Below are positions 34,297-43,501 of a DNA stretch of 64,000 nt, in pieces. The DNA is taken from the NCBI GenBank assembly GCA_040881685.1, contig JBBECS010000050.1, positions 75,588-139,587 of the forward strand, in the 5' to 3' direction. Position 1 is the first letter of the stretch, and every line of letters starts with the position of its first letter. Both the position numbers and the translations under genes were made by a program. The DNA is from Acidimicrobiia bacterium (lineage in GTDB: Bacteria > Actinomycetota > Acidimicrobiia > IMCC26256 > PALSA-555). The notes below the pieces were generated by a model. That model saw only the letters and a list, made by a program, of their open reading frames with translations. It had not been told where the DNA came from and did not search any database.

Positions 34297-35131
34297 GCAT
34301 GCTCCGACCGACGACGAACACCTTGCGCACCGTCGGAACGCGAGCACGGGCCGAGAACACGTCGTAGTCGGCAGCCTCGATGCGGTCGAGGATCTCGCTG
34401 TACATGCGACGCGCCGCACAGATGCAACCCGCTGATCGCGACGGCAGCATCGGCACGCCGAGATCCGCGGACTCGTAGAACGCCCGGGTTCGCGCGATCT
34501 CGAACTCCATGAGGGAGCGCCACTCTGGCGTCACCCGACGCAACCACGGGTCAGCACCAAAGCGCTCGAGATCCTCCTGGGGCACGTACACGCGCCCGCG
34601 ATCCAGATCTTCGCTGACATCGCGCAAGAAGTTGGTGAGCTGGAATGCGATGCCGAGATCGCGTGCGTGGTCGAAGGCCTGTGGTGAGCGCGGCTCGAGG
34701 ATCGGGACCATCATCTCTCCGATCACCGCGGCCGAGCCGTCCATGTACCCGAGCAGGTCTTCGAAGGTCCGGTACTCGCTGATGGTCAGGTCCATGCTCA
34801 TCGACCGGAGAAACCGGCGGAAGCAGTCAGGATCGATGCTGTATGTGACCATCGTGTGCACGACCGCCTTGAGCACGACGTCATCGGAGTCACCGAGCTC
34901 CAGATCACGAAACAACCTCGCGCCGAGGTCATCGAGCGCTTGTTCGCGCTCCGCCGCCGATGCCGGACCGAGGTCGTCGACGACATCATCCGCGTGCCGG
35001 CAGAAGCCGTACAGCGCATGCACATGACGACGCTTCGGTCGCGGGAGAAGGAAGGTCGCGGCGTAGTACGTCGTGCCGAACGCCTTGTTCAGCTCACGAC
35101 ACCTTGCGTAGGACTGCTCGAGCGTCGTCAT
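34274..35131 (-). CDS. crtB: Phytoene synthase
   Basis: A 285-residue squalene/phytoene synthase that condenses two geranylgeranyl diphosphates. The two Asp-rich motifs are CRHADDVVDD (about 44) and DVSEDLDRGRVYVP (about 168). The ATG overlaps the crtI stop (ATGA). It is the last gene of crtE-crtI-crtB. Confidence 0.95.
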   Translation of the reverse strand: MTTLEQSYARCRELNKAFGTTYYAATFLLPRPKRRHVHALYGFCRHADDVVDDLGPASAAEREQALDDLGARLFRDLELGDSDDVVLKAVVHTMVTYSIDPDCFRRFLRSMSMDLTISEYRTFEDLLGYMDGSAAVIGEMMVPILEPRSPQAFDHARDLGIAFQLTNFLRDVSEDLDRGRVYVPQEDLERFGADPWLRRVTPEWRSLMEFEIARTRAFYESADLGVPMLPSRSAGCICAARRMYSEILDRIEAADYDVFSARARVPTVRKVFVVGRSMLSRGSAP

Positions 35132-36597
35132 GGGCGCGCATAGGCGTCGACACGAGCGGCGGCGAGGCCACCCGAGATGAGCACCATCGGGATCCCCACA
35201 CCGGGCACGGTGCCCATGCCGGCGAGCACGAGTCCAGGGACACGCGCGTCGACGTTCGCAGTGCGAAATGGCCCGCTCTGAAAGAAGCGGTGCGCCAGCG
35301 AGAATGGGGTGCCGCGTTCGTACCCGAGCGACGCCCAACCGACGGGGTCGGTGAAGCGGTCGACGACCACATCGTCGACCGGGTAGCCGAGGGAGCCGAG
35401 CCGCGCGACGAGCTCGTCACGGGGTCGCGATCCCTGAGCACCCCAATCGATCCTGCCGTCGAGGTTGGGAACCGGCTCGAGCGCGTACAGCACCAATCCA
35501 CCTTCAGGAGCCAGCCGCTTGTCCGACACCGTGGGACTGCTCACGAGGATCGACGGGTCGGGCATTCGCACACCGTCGCGGAGCAGCGCGTCGAACGACC
35601 CGCGCCAATCATCGCCGAAGTGGATGTTGTGGTGACCGGCAGAATCAGGCACCTTCCCGCGGACACCCGCGACCCACACGATGCACGAGGGTGAGTACCG
35701 ACCACGCGCGACTGGTCGCGGCGGCGCGAGCCCGAGCAGGTGTCGATACGCGAACGCCGGATCCGTGTTGCAGACCACCGCCTCCGCGTCGACGTGTTCA
35801 CCGGAGGTGGTACGCACCCCGGCGACGCATCCATCAGGGTGGCGCAGGATCCTCTCGACGGTTGTCGAGAAGGCGAACGCCGCGCCCGCCTTGGCCGCAG
35901 CGTGGGCCAGTCCCTCGGCGATGGCGTGGATGCCACCATCCGGGAAGTAGACGCCCTCGACCGTGTCCATGTACGTGATCACGCAATACACCGCCAACGC
36001 TTCGAACGGCGAGAGCCCCGCGTACAACGACTGGAACGAGAACACCTGTTGCAAGCGCGGATCTTGGAAGTAGGACGCGACCGTCGGAGCCAGGCGCCGC
36101 AGCGCGCCCAGGCGAACCAGCTTCCACATGGAGCCGGGATCGCGGGCGAGATCGAGCGCGGAGTCGTAGTTGCGGTCGATGAAGCCGCGGAGCTCCACCT
36201 CGTACAGCTGCTCGAGCCACGCGCAGAACCTCACGAACGCCTCGGCCTCGGCTGGTCCGCAAACCGTTCGGATCTCGTCCTCCATCGCCTCGCGACCGTG
36301 GCGCAGGCGCAGCTCGCTCCCGTCTGGGAAGCACGCCCGGTACATCGGGTCGACGGGCCGCAACCGAATGTGGTCGTCCATGTCCGCGCCGGCCGCGGCG
36401 AACACGTCGCGCAACAGGCCCGGCATCGTCAGCACCGACGGACCCGTGTCGATGCGAAACCCAGCCTCCTCGATCACTCCTGCCCGACCGCCCGGTCGTT
36501 CTTGTTGCTCGAGCACCACGACCTCGTGGTCACGTCCGGCGAGGTGACACGCTGCGGACAGACCGCCGAGCCCGGCGCCGACGATCGCCACTCTCAC
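35128..36597 (-). CDS. crtI: Phytoene desaturase
   Basis: A 489-residue flavoprotein with the N-terminal dinucleotide site VAIVGAGLGGLSAACHLAG, the RPGGRAG loop, and the C-terminal PGLVLAGMGTVPGVGIPMVL signature of CrtI desaturases. It should convert phytoene to lycopene. The GTG at 36597 follows CTGGAG by about six bases. The number of desaturation steps cannot be read from sequence. Confidence 0.94.
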   Translation of the reverse strand: MRVAIVGAGLGGLSAACHLAGRDHEVVVLEQQERPGGRAGVIEEAGFRIDTGPSVLTMPGLLRDVFAAAGADMDDHIRLRPVDPMYRACFPDGSELRLRHGREAMEDEIRTVCGPAEAEAFVRFCAWLEQLYEVELRGFIDRNYDSALDLARDPGSMWKLVRLGALRRLAPTVASYFQDPRLQQVFSFQSLYAGLSPFEALAVYCVITYMDTVEGVYFPDGGIHAIAEGLAHAAAKAGAAFAFSTTVERILRHPDGCVAGVRTTSGEHVDAEAVVCNTDPAFAYRHLLGLAPPRPVARGRYSPSCIVWVAGVRGKVPDSAGHHNIHFGDDWRGSFDALLRDGVRMPDPSILVSSPTVSDKRLAPEGGLVLYALEPVPNLDGRIDWGAQGSRPRDELVARLGSLGYPVDDVVVDRFTDPVGWASLGYERGTPFSLAHRFFQSGPFRTANVDARVPGLVLAGMGTVPGVGIPMVLISGGLAAARVDAYARP

Positions 36598-36667
36598 GGG
36601 AGTCTCCAGCTCTCTGGGTCGCCTCCGCTGCACCGTCCCGCTCGTCCGAGCACGGTTCCGCTGCGTC

Positions 36668-37741
36668 TCAGCGGTCGCGCCAGGCCACGAACGTCCCGAG
36701 CTCCTCGAGCCCAACGCGCGCATCGGCCGTGATCGGCGCCGAGGTCAACGCCGTCAGTGACTGCTCCACGAGTCGTTCGATCGCCCGCTCGACCTCATCA
36801 CGCGCGCCGCATTCAACAAGGAAGGTCTGGAGCGCTGTCACCTCTGATTCGTCGAGATCGGGACGGCCGAGCAGCGACAGCAGACGAGCTCCAGCCGCAT
36901 CGGCGCGGCGAGCCGCGAACGCGACGAGCGGCGTGAGCTTGCCTTCCCGCAGATCGTCGCCCACCGGCTTGCCGGTGATTGACGCGTCGCCAAACACACC
37001 GAGCAGATCGTCACGCAGCTGAAATGCTTCACCCAACGGCAGGCCCACTGCGCTCAGCGGTCCCGCGAGCTCATCGAGTCGGCCCGCGAGCGCAGCACCG
37101 AGATGCAACGGGCGCTCAACGGTGTACTTGCCTGACTTGTATCGCGCGATCCGTGACGCCTGGGTCGCGTCGCTGCTGGCACTGGCGGTGCCCACAAGGT
37201 CGAGGTACTGGCCCACGCAGAGCTCGACTCGCAGCTCGTCGAACACTTCTCGCGCGACTGGCGGAGCAGAGCGAAACAGCTTGTCTGCGTAGACGAACGC
37301 GAAGTCGCCCACGAGGATCGCTGCACCCTCACCGAAGCGTCTCGCCTCGCCCCGCCACACCGCTTCGTCATGACGAGTGATGAAGTGCTCGTGGATGGCC
37401 GGGAGCCCGCGGCGTCGCTTCGACCCGTCCATGACATCGTCGTGGACGAGCGCAAAGGTGTGCAGCATCTCGAGCGCGGCGCCGGCGTCGACCACCAGTG
37501 GATCGTCGGGTGACCCTCCCGCTCCGACATAGGCCCAATGACAGAACGCCGGGCGGAGCCGCTTCCCGCCGGCGAGCACGAGATCGCGCAGTGCATCGAG
37601 CGGGTGGACGAGATCAGCGTCGATCTCGCGCCACCGCGAGATCTCGCCGTCGAGCAGCTCGATGACCCGTGCTTCCGCACGTGCACCGACTTCGGCGAGG
37701 CTCGGCGGCACACCGGCGAGACGGCGCGTGGGGCTGCGCAT
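36668..37741 (-). CDS. crtE: Geranylgeranyl diphosphate synthase-type prenyltransferase
   Basis: A 357-residue trans-isoprenyl diphosphate synthase. It has GGKRLRPAF near 58, the first Asp-rich motif HDDVMDGSKRRRG near 97 (DDxxD) and the second QLRDDLLGVFGD near 246. The context says it supplies GGPP to crtB. The ATG at 37741 lies six bases after a TACGAT -10 box, so the carotenoid operon is probably leaderless. It is divergent from the SCP2 gene. Confidence 0.93.
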   Translation of the reverse strand: MRSPTRRLAGVPPSLAEVGARAEARVIELLDGEISRWREIDADLVHPLDALRDLVLAGGKRLRPAFCHWAYVGAGGSPDDPLVVDAGAALEMLHTFALVHDDVMDGSKRRRGLPAIHEHFITRHDEAVWRGEARRFGEGAAILVGDFAFVYADKLFRSAPPVAREVFDELRVELCVGQYLDLVGTASASSDATQASRIARYKSGKYTVERPLHLGAALAGRLDELAGPLSAVGLPLGEAFQLRDDLLGVFGDASITGKPVGDDLREGKLTPLVAFAARRADAAGARLLSLLGRPDLDESEVTALQTFLVECGARDEVERAIERLVEQSLTALTSAPITADARVGLEELGTFVAWRDR

Positions 37742-37747
37742 CGAGCG

Positions 37748-37753
37748 ATCGTA
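37748..37753 (-). promoter_or_regulatory. -10 box of crtE-crtI-crtB (leaderless)
   Basis: TACGAT on the minus strand, six bases before the crtE ATG. Confidence 0.55.
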
Positions 37754-37782
37754 CGCCCGCGTTCCTCCCTCGGGGCAGCCGG

Positions 37783-37788
37783 TACGCT
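37783..37788 (+). promoter_or_regulatory. -10 box of the SCP2 gene (leaderless)
   Basis: TACGCT, six bases before the GTG at 37795. Confidence 0.55.
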
Positions 37789-37794
37789 CGGAAT

Positions 37795-38193
37795 GTGGCC
37801 GCCTTCCTGTCCGCGGAGTGGCTGCAAGACCTCGACCGAGCCGCGCGTGCATCCCCTGCGCTCACCGAGATCGGGCGCGCCGGCGAGCTTGTCGTAGAAC
37901 AGCACGTGACTGGCACACCGACCGGAGATGTCTCGTACCACGTCGTCATCGACGGCGATGGGGCTCGCGTCGTGAATGGGCCCGCACCCGAGGCGAACAT
38001 CGTCATCACCACCGACTTCGCGACGGCGGTCTCCCTCCATGCGGGCGACATGAACGCGCAACGAGCGCTGGCATCCGGGTCCCTGAAGCTCACGGGTGAC
38101 ATCGATCAGCTCGTTCAGCGATCCGATGCGCTGAAGGCGCTCGACGACGTCTTCGCTTCGATTCGTGCGACCACCACAGTCACCGTCGCGTGA
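37795..38193 (+). CDS. SCP2 sterol-transfer-domain protein
   Basis: A 132-residue stand-alone SCP2-fold protein with YHVVIDGDGARVVNG, ANIVITTDFATAVSLHAGDMNAQRAL in part and GSLKLTGDIDQL, all typical. Such proteins bind hydrophobic ligands such as sterols or acyl-CoA. The next gene is an acyl-CoA dehydrogenase, so an acyl-CoA-binding role is plausible. GTG start set by the -10 box. Confidence 0.85.
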   Translation: MAAFLSAEWLQDLDRAARASPALTEIGRAGELVVEQHVTGTPTGDVSYHVVIDGDGARVVNGPAPEANIVITTDFATAVSLHAGDMNAQRALASGSLKLTGDIDQLVQRSDALKALDDVFASIRATTTVTVA

Positions 38194-38207
38194 GTCACGG
38201 CCGCCGC

Positions 38208-38213
38208 TAGCAT
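38208..38213 (+). promoter_or_regulatory. -10 box of the acyl-CoA dehydrogenase gene
   Basis: TAGCAT, 33 bases before the ATG at 38247; GAAGGG at about 38237 is the likely ribosome binding site. Confidence 0.4.
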
Positions 38214-38246
38214 CGCCTGACCATCGCCGAACCCGAAGGGTCGTGG

Positions 38247-39467
38247 ATGAGTGTGATCACCGAAGCCGACTTCCGGGCCGAAGCGCACGCGTTTCTCGAG
38301 TCGAACGTCGAGCGCCGCGTCGAGCGAAAGTTCGCGTGGGGTGAGGGTTCCGACCGCGTCGGCCTCCTCGAAGAGAAGACGCCAGAAGAAGAGGCCGCCG
38401 AGCTTGCCCTGGCCAAGGTGTGGAAGGCCAAGGAGTTTGACGCTGGGTTCGGCTGGATCACCGGACCCGAGGAGTACGGCGGCCGCGCGTTGCCGACGTC
38501 ATACGAGCGGGCGTATCGCGAAGAGGCGTCGGGCTACGCCATCTCGTCCCAAGGTGCGTTCGTGATCGGCCTGGGCATGGTTGGACCTACGATCCTGGCG
38601 CACGGCATCCCCGAAGTGAAGACCAAGTACCTCCGCTCCCTGTATCGGGGGGACATCGTCGGGTGCCAGTTGTTCTCCGAGCCCGTCGCCGGAAGTGACC
38701 TCGCCGGCATCCAGACCCGCGCCGTACGAGACGGCGACGAATGGGTGCTCACAGGGCAGAAGGTCTGGACGTCGGGTGCACAGTTCAGCGACATCGGCGA
38801 GATCATCACGCGCACGTCGCCCGACAAGCCGAAGCACAAGGGCCTCACGATGTTCGTGGTGGACATGAAGGCCCCCGGCGTCGACGTGCGACCCTTGCGC
38901 CAGATGACCGGAGGTGCTTCCTTCAACGAGGTCTTCTTCGAAGAGGTTCGGGTCCTCGACACCCACCGACTGGGCGATGTGGACGAGGGCTGGGGTGTCG
39001 CGCTCACCACGTTGATGAACGAGCGGGCCGCGATCGGCGGCGGCGGGTCGAGCGGCGTCGGCGACTACAACTTCACGCGCTTCAAGGAGATGGCCCGCCA
39101 CTTCGGCGTGGCTGATGATCCGGTCATTCGGCAAAGGCTCGCGTCGATCTACATCAACTCGCACGTCGCTCGGGCGACGGCGATGCGCGCGATGGCCAAG
39201 GTGCGCGCCGGGCAGGTTCCCGGACCGGAGATGTCGATCGGCAAGCTCTCGCTCACCAAGAACATGCAGCTGATGGCGCAGACGGCCGGCGAGATCGTCG
39301 GTCCCGGCCTCGTGGCCGACACCGGCGAGTGGGGAACCTACGCCTGGAGCGAGATGGTGCTCGGCGTGCCCGGAGGGCGCGTCGCCGGTGGCACCGACGA
39401 GATCATGCGCAACATCATCGGCGAGCGAGTCCTCGGGCTTCCCAAGGAGCCCCCGGCGGCGGGCTGA
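38247..39467 (+). CDS. Acyl-CoA dehydrogenase
   Basis: A 406-residue flavin enzyme that makes a 2,3-double bond in an acyl-CoA. Clear parts are CQLFSEPVAGSDLAG (about 140), the FAD-binding WVLTGQKVWTSGAQ, the middle-domain VFFEEVRV, and the C-terminal GGTDEIMRNIIGERVLGLP. Residues around 330-345 read SLTKNMQLMAQTAGEIVG. It resembles the actinobacterial FadE types used on unusual or steroid acyl-CoAs; substrate unknown. A hypothetical gene follows after five bases. Confidence 0.93.
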   Translation: MSVITEADFRAEAHAFLESNVERRVERKFAWGEGSDRVGLLEEKTPEEEAAELALAKVWKAKEFDAGFGWITGPEEYGGRALPTSYERAYREEASGYAISSQGAFVIGLGMVGPTILAHGIPEVKTKYLRSLYRGDIVGCQLFSEPVAGSDLAGIQTRAVRDGDEWVLTGQKVWTSGAQFSDIGEIITRTSPDKPKHKGLTMFVVDMKAPGVDVRPLRQMTGGASFNEVFFEEVRVLDTHRLGDVDEGWGVALTTLMNERAAIGGGGSSGVGDYNFTRFKEMARHFGVADDPVIRQRLASIYINSHVARATAMRAMAKVRAGQVPGPEMSIGKLSLTKNMQLMAQTAGEIVGPGLVADTGEWGTYAWSEMVLGVPGGRVAGGTDEIMRNIIGERVLGLPKEPPAAG

Positions 39468-39472
39468 CCTCG

Positions 39473-40246
39473 GTGCTCCCCTTCGAGCGGCTCCGTGCAC
39501 TCGCCCGCTCCGGCGCCGACGACTCGGGTCTCGTCTTGGAAGCGGCCGACTGCCTCGCCGAGTTCGAGTACGACCAGACGCAGCTCGTCACGGTGTGTCG
39601 TCGCCTGCTCGCGCACCACGTGGAATGCGGCCCGTTGTGGTGGCTGTGTGCCCACGTCGTCGCGGCCTCCGACCCTGCGGCAGGTGCACGCGACGCCATC
39701 CGTCGCCTCGAAGGTGATCGCACCGCGGCTCGGCTGGCAACACTGCTTCCGTTTCCCCACGACGAGCCGATTGCCGTGCTCGGGTGGCCCGAGATCACCG
39801 GCCGCGCGCTCGCGGAGCGCCCCGACCTCGATGCCGTGGCGGTCCGACCCCGCGGCGGGGATCACATGATGACGGCACGTCTGCGTCGCCTCGAGCAGTC
39901 GGTTCGAGTCGTCGATGAAGCCGAGATCGCCGCGCTCACACCGAGCCATCTCTTGATCGAGGTCAGCGCGGCGAGTCCGACGGACGCGCTCGTGCCGCCG
40001 GGCACGGCCGATCTGCTCTTCGCGCTCGGCGAGACCCGGTGCTGGTTGGTGATCGGAACCGGTCGCCTGCTCCCCGCACGCCTCTTCGAGGTGCTGCGCA
40101 CCGAGGCGCTCCGTCGCGACGCCGGAATCGAAGAGCTGGAGGTGACGCGCGCGGAGCAGGTGGCCGGCCCGGCTGGGCTCGAGGACCCGACCCGCCTCGT
40201 GCACCGCGTGGACTGCCCCGTCGCACCCGAGCTTCTGCGGCTGTAG
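39473..40246 (+). CDS. Conserved-looking hypothetical protein
   Basis: A 257-residue soluble protein that I do not recognise securely. The N-terminal third is helical with Trp/Cys (HHVECGPLWWLCAHVVAA). The C-terminal part alternates strands and helices (EPIAVLGWPEI, VAVRPRGGDHMM, THLLIEV-like SHLLIEVSAASP, CWLVIGTGRLLP), a Rossmann-like pattern faintly like eIF2B/ribose-1,5-bisphosphate isomerase folds. That likeness is weak. GTG start, in operon with the acyl-CoA dehydrogenase. Confidence 0.7.
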   Translation: MLPFERLRALARSGADDSGLVLEAADCLAEFEYDQTQLVTVCRRLLAHHVECGPLWWLCAHVVAASDPAAGARDAIRRLEGDRTAARLATLLPFPHDEPIAVLGWPEITGRALAERPDLDAVAVRPRGGDHMMTARLRRLEQSVRVVDEAEIAALTPSHLLIEVSAASPTDALVPPGTADLLFALGETRCWLVIGTGRLLPARLFEVLRTEALRRDAGIEELEVTRAEQVAGPAGLEDPTRLVHRVDCPVAPELLRL

Positions 40247-40275
40247 CGGTCCGCGCTACCCGACGACACGGCGGG

Positions 40276-40281
40276 TACGGT
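40276..40281 (+). promoter_or_regulatory. -10 box of the small zinc ribbon gene
   Basis: TACGGT, nine bases before the ATG at 40291. Confidence 0.45.
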
Positions 40282-40290
40282 CACCGAGCG

Positions 40291-40437
40291 ATGGACGAAC
40301 CCGCTGCGCCGACCTCCCACGTCGTCGATCTGTCGACGACCTGCCTGGCGTGCGGCAGCCAGATGCGCGAGGAGCATGCGCATTACCGATGTCCGACCTG
40401 TGGGTGGCGCGACTCCTGCTGCGACGGCCCCTACTGA
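40291..40437 (+). CDS. 48-residue zinc-ribbon protein
   Basis: A tiny protein with two CxxC knuckles (CLACGSQ and CPTCGWR, residues about 18-40) and a terminal CC pair (DSCCDGPY). The knuckle spacing fits a zinc ribbon. The gene has its own -10 box at leaderless spacing, sits 44 bases after the hypothetical gene and is convergent with rmuC. Function unknown. Confidence 0.72.
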   Translation: MDEPAAPTSHVVDLSTTCLACGSQMREEHAHYRCPTCGWRDSCCDGPY

Positions 40438-40450
40438 CGCAGCTGCGGCC

Positions 40451-41554
40451 TTAAGCCTCGAGCGCGAGGGGCGGGTCGGACTCGCCCGCGTCGAGCTCCC
40501 GGGCTTCGCGCAGGTCGGAGATCTTGTCGAGCTCGCGCTCGAGCGTGCGACGGCGTGTGCCGGTGAGCTCGTCGAAGTCTCGTCGCGCGGTCCCGAGTGA
40601 GCGGTCGAGCTTCTCCATCTTCTCGACGAAGAGCTCCCACTGCTTCCCGAACGCGGTAAGTCTGGTCAGGATCTCGTTCGACGTGCGCTCGACGCGGAAG
40701 TTGTCGACCGCCTGGCGCACGACCGCCAGCACGGCATAGAGCGTCAGCGGCGAACAGAACACCAGCTTCTGCCCGAGGGCGTCGTCCAGGATCGTGCGGT
40801 CCTGCTCGTGGATGAACGAGTACAGGGCCTCGTTCGGGATGAAGAGCAACACACAGTCGACGGTGTCTTCGACGCCGTCGCTGTACCCGCGACTTGCCAG
40901 CGTCTTGACGTGCGTACGGACGTCACGCAGGAAGTCGTCGCGCGTGCGTCGCTGCTCGATCTCTGAGTCAGCCTCGAGATAGCGAAGGTAGTTGTCGAGC
41001 GGGAACTTCACGTCCATGTGGAGGAGCAGCCCGTCGGGCAGGAAGAACGTGAAGTCGGGCACGCCGGCCTCGATCGCCTTCTGCTTGCGGTAGTTGAGGC
41101 CTTCGCGGAACCCGTGCAGGCGAAGCACGTCGTCGGCCATGCGCTCGCCCCACTGACCGCGTGCCTTCGTGCTGGACAGCGCTTGACGCAGCCCCTGCGT
41201 GGTCTCCGCGAGGATGGCCATGTGCTCGCGCTGCACCTCGAGCGCGCCCGTGAGCTCGCCGAACTTCTCGGCGCGGTCGGCTTCGAGCTCGCCGACCAGG
41301 CTCGTGACCCGACGCAGCTCGCCCGACAGCGCGGCGAGCTGCTCCCCGATCACCCCACTGCGACCTTCGAGCTCCTTGCTCGCGAGCTCGCGCTCGGCGT
41401 CCATCAATGCCTTGCCGGTCGTCATCAGCTCCTCGACCGCCCGCCGCATCTCGACGTTGACGGCGTCGGTCGCGCTGTGGCGACCCCTGAACACGACCAC
41501 AGCCGCCACAGCAGCCACAGCGATACCCACGACGAGTCCTGCGATGATCTCCAT
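40451..41554 (-). CDS. rmuC: DNA recombination protein RmuC
   Basis: A 367-residue RmuC-family protein. It has an N-terminal membrane anchor (about residues 2-22), a long coiled coil (about 35-125), and the RmuC domain with RGQWGE, MDVKFPLDNYLRYLEAD, the VDCVLLFIPNEALYSFIHE core and a terminal charged tail. In E. coli RmuC limits inversion at short inverted repeats. The start is the ATG at 41554. A striking 12-bp hairpin and a 40-base C run lie upstream. Confidence 0.93.
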   Translation of the reverse strand: MEIIAGLVVGIAVAAVAAVVVFRGRHSATDAVNVEMRRAVEELMTTGKALMDAERELASKELEGRSGVIGEQLAALSGELRRVTSLVGELEADRAEKFGELTGALEVQREHMAILAETTQGLRQALSSTKARGQWGERMADDVLRLHGFREGLNYRKQKAIEAGVPDFTFFLPDGLLLHMDVKFPLDNYLRYLEADSEIEQRRTRDDFLRDVRTHVKTLASRGYSDGVEDTVDCVLLFIPNEALYSFIHEQDRTILDDALGQKLVFCSPLTLYAVLAVVRQAVDNFRVERTSNEILTRLTAFGKQWELFVEKMEKLDRSLGTARRDFDELTGTRRRTLERELDKISDLREARELDAGESDPPLALEA

Positions 41555-41611
41555 GCACCCAGAGTCGCAGAGGGGTGTGACACTCCCCGGGACCCCCTCT
41601 GACCTGCTCAA

Positions 41612-41639
41612 ACACGGGGGAGGCAAGCCTCCCCCGTGT
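41612..41639. terminator. strong hairpin upstream of rmuC
   Basis: A perfect 12-bp stem (ACACGGGGGAGG/CCTCCCCCGTGT) with loop CAAG, 58 bases upstream of the rmuC start. It could end readthrough from the beta-propeller gene. Confidence 0.5.
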
Positions 41640-41844
41640 GCCCCCTCCCGCGACATTCCCCGTCACACGTCGGTTGAGGACCGGCAAAGCCGGCCCTCGG
41701 CGAGCCAAGTGCAATCGAGCCGAGAAGAGAGAGGCATCGGCGATGCGGATGCCGTCGGTTCGCCCCGGGGTGGCTTTGCCGCCCCGGAACCGCAGCGTCG
41801 CGACCGGAGTCGCGTTGGGAGGGGCTGACGGGGAGGGCCTGCCC

Positions 41845-41887
<43 letters not shown>

Positions 41888-41891
41888 GAAG

Positions 41892-43454
41892 CTACGCGTC
41901 TGCGAGGGCGTACGCGAGGCCACCGCGGGTGCCGACGTAGATCCGGCCTTTCCACACTGCGGGGGTCGCTTCGATGCAGCTGCCCAGCGGGACGCTCCAC
42001 ACCTCGGGGGGGTCGATGAGCGTGTTCAAGACGTCGTACGCGTGGAGGTTGCCCGCGCAGTCACCGATGATCAGCCGGCCGTCGACGAAGACCGGCGATC
42101 CCATGACGGGCGCCGCCAGGCGCTTCTCCCAACGGATGGCACCGGTGGTCCGGTCCACGCCCACGACGCGGCCGGAGTACGTGGTGTATACGACGAGATC
42201 CTCGTAGATGCCAGGAGTGCCGAACACGCCGGCCTTCGACTCCCCGTCGTCGTGTTGGGACCACACGAGCGGCGCGATCGGCACGGCCGGGTTGAGCTTC
42301 CACATCTGCCCGACGGTTCTGCCCTGCGCGTTGTGGCGCTCCCACTCCGAGCCGCCGTAGAGGAACCCTTGCTCGTCGACGACGATCGACGCGTCGGTGT
42401 CGTCGCCGGTCCAGAAGCGGAAGATGCGCGTCGGCATCGTGCCGGTGAGCAGACCGCTGATGTCCCATCCCTGTACCAACCCGCCCGAGTTCGCGAAGTA
42501 CAGCGTGTTCCCCGAGATCGCGACCGAGTTCTCGATCGACACCTCGCTCCCCGCGTTGGCGATCAGCTCGCTGTCCCAACCCGGCGCGTTGAAGACGAGC
42601 TGCGGCGCGACCGTGACAAGGCCATCCGCGCCCTGGGCGCGGTTGAGCTTGACGATGTGGATCTGGCTGTTCTCCCCACCTTCGAAGAGGTAGTCGTTGA
42701 GGACGAGGCCGCTCCCGTCCCAGTCGTCGTTCCACATCGTGGGTGACACGTCCTTGGCGTGCAGCTTCCACAGCTCCGTCGCCTCGGGTCGGTCGATGGC
42801 GAGGACACGGAAGTACGCGTCACGCGAGCCGATGTACACGAGTGGGAAGCCGTCGGGGTCGATGGTGACGGATCCCTTGATGATGTCGCCCGTGGGGAAC
42901 GGCGGGAGGATGTCCTGACCGGTGATCCCGTCCACGAAGTGCACCGCACGGTCGTACGCGCCGAAGACGACCCACGTGCGGCCGTCCTTCTCGAAGACGG
43001 CCGGCTCCCCCGTCCATCCGTTGCCGCACCATTGCGTGGTCTCGCCCCGGTCCTCGGAGAGCGAGCACATGGCGCTGCCCGGGTACTGCCACACGACCTT
43101 GGGTGCGATCGGCACGGGGCCCTGGCCGTAGTAGTTGCGGGTCGGGTTGCCGCGGAAGGTGAGGAGGCCTTGCACCGTCGCCTTGTAGAACGGCTGGAAG
43201 GCCGACTCGGGATCCACCCAGCCCGTGTACGGCGGCTTGGTGGTCGTCGTGGTCGGGGGGATCGTCGACGTCGTGCTCGGCGGCGTCGCTTGCTCGTCGG
43301 AGTCGCCTCCGCCCGTCACCGCGAGCGCGCCGACACCAAGTGCAGCAACGACCACAACGCTGACCGCTGAGATCGCGACCACCCGGCGCCGCCGACGGCG
43401 TCGGTCATCGCGACGGGCGGATCTCCCGTTCGCCTCGTGCCCCGACGTCACCAC
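41892..43454 (-). CDS. Membrane-anchored PQQ-like beta-propeller protein
   Basis: A 520-residue protein with an Arg-rich N terminus, one membrane helix (about 25-47), a Thr/Pro-rich linker (TTSTIPPTTTTTKPP) and an extracytoplasmic beta-propeller of PQQ/pyrrolo-quinoline-quinone-like repeats (for example VVGVDRTTGAIRWEKR and RLIIGDCAGNLHAYDV). Blades end in strands such as IYVGTRGGLAYAL. No PQQ-binding cysteines or catalytic site are evident, so it is more likely a binding or assembly protein. The GTG start follows a TACGCT -10 box by six bases. Confidence 0.85.
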   Translation of the reverse strand: MVTSGHEANGRSARRDDRRRRRRRVVAISAVSVVVVAALGVGALAVTGGGDSDEQATPPSTTSTIPPTTTTTKPPYTGWVDPESAFQPFYKATVQGLLTFRGNPTRNYYGQGPVPIAPKVVWQYPGSAMCSLSEDRGETTQWCGNGWTGEPAVFEKDGRTWVVFGAYDRAVHFVDGITGQDILPPFPTGDIIKGSVTIDPDGFPLVYIGSRDAYFRVLAIDRPEATELWKLHAKDVSPTMWNDDWDGSGLVLNDYLFEGGENSQIHIVKLNRAQGADGLVTVAPQLVFNAPGWDSELIANAGSEVSIENSVAISGNTLYFANSGGLVQGWDISGLLTGTMPTRIFRFWTGDDTDASIVVDEQGFLYGGSEWERHNAQGRTVGQMWKLNPAVPIAPLVWSQHDDGESKAGVFGTPGIYEDLVVYTTYSGRVVGVDRTTGAIRWEKRLAAPVMGSPVFVDGRLIIGDCAGNLHAYDVLNTLIDPPEVWSVPLGSCIEATPAVWKGRIYVGTRGGLAYALADA

Positions 43455-43460
43455 CGTGCG

Positions 43461-43466
43461 AGCGTA
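43461..43466 (-). promoter_or_regulatory. -10 box of the beta-propeller gene (leaderless)
   Basis: TACGCT on the minus strand, six bases before the GTG at 43454. Confidence 0.55.
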
Positions 43467-43501
43467 CTGCCCGCGCGCGCGACGCCTTTCGCGGGAACGG
43501 T

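Noticed and set aside
40439-40448. CGCAGCTGCG palindrome between the zinc ribbon and rmuC as a terminator.
   Set aside because: It has no loop and only five base pairs per arm; too weak to call in high-GC DNA.
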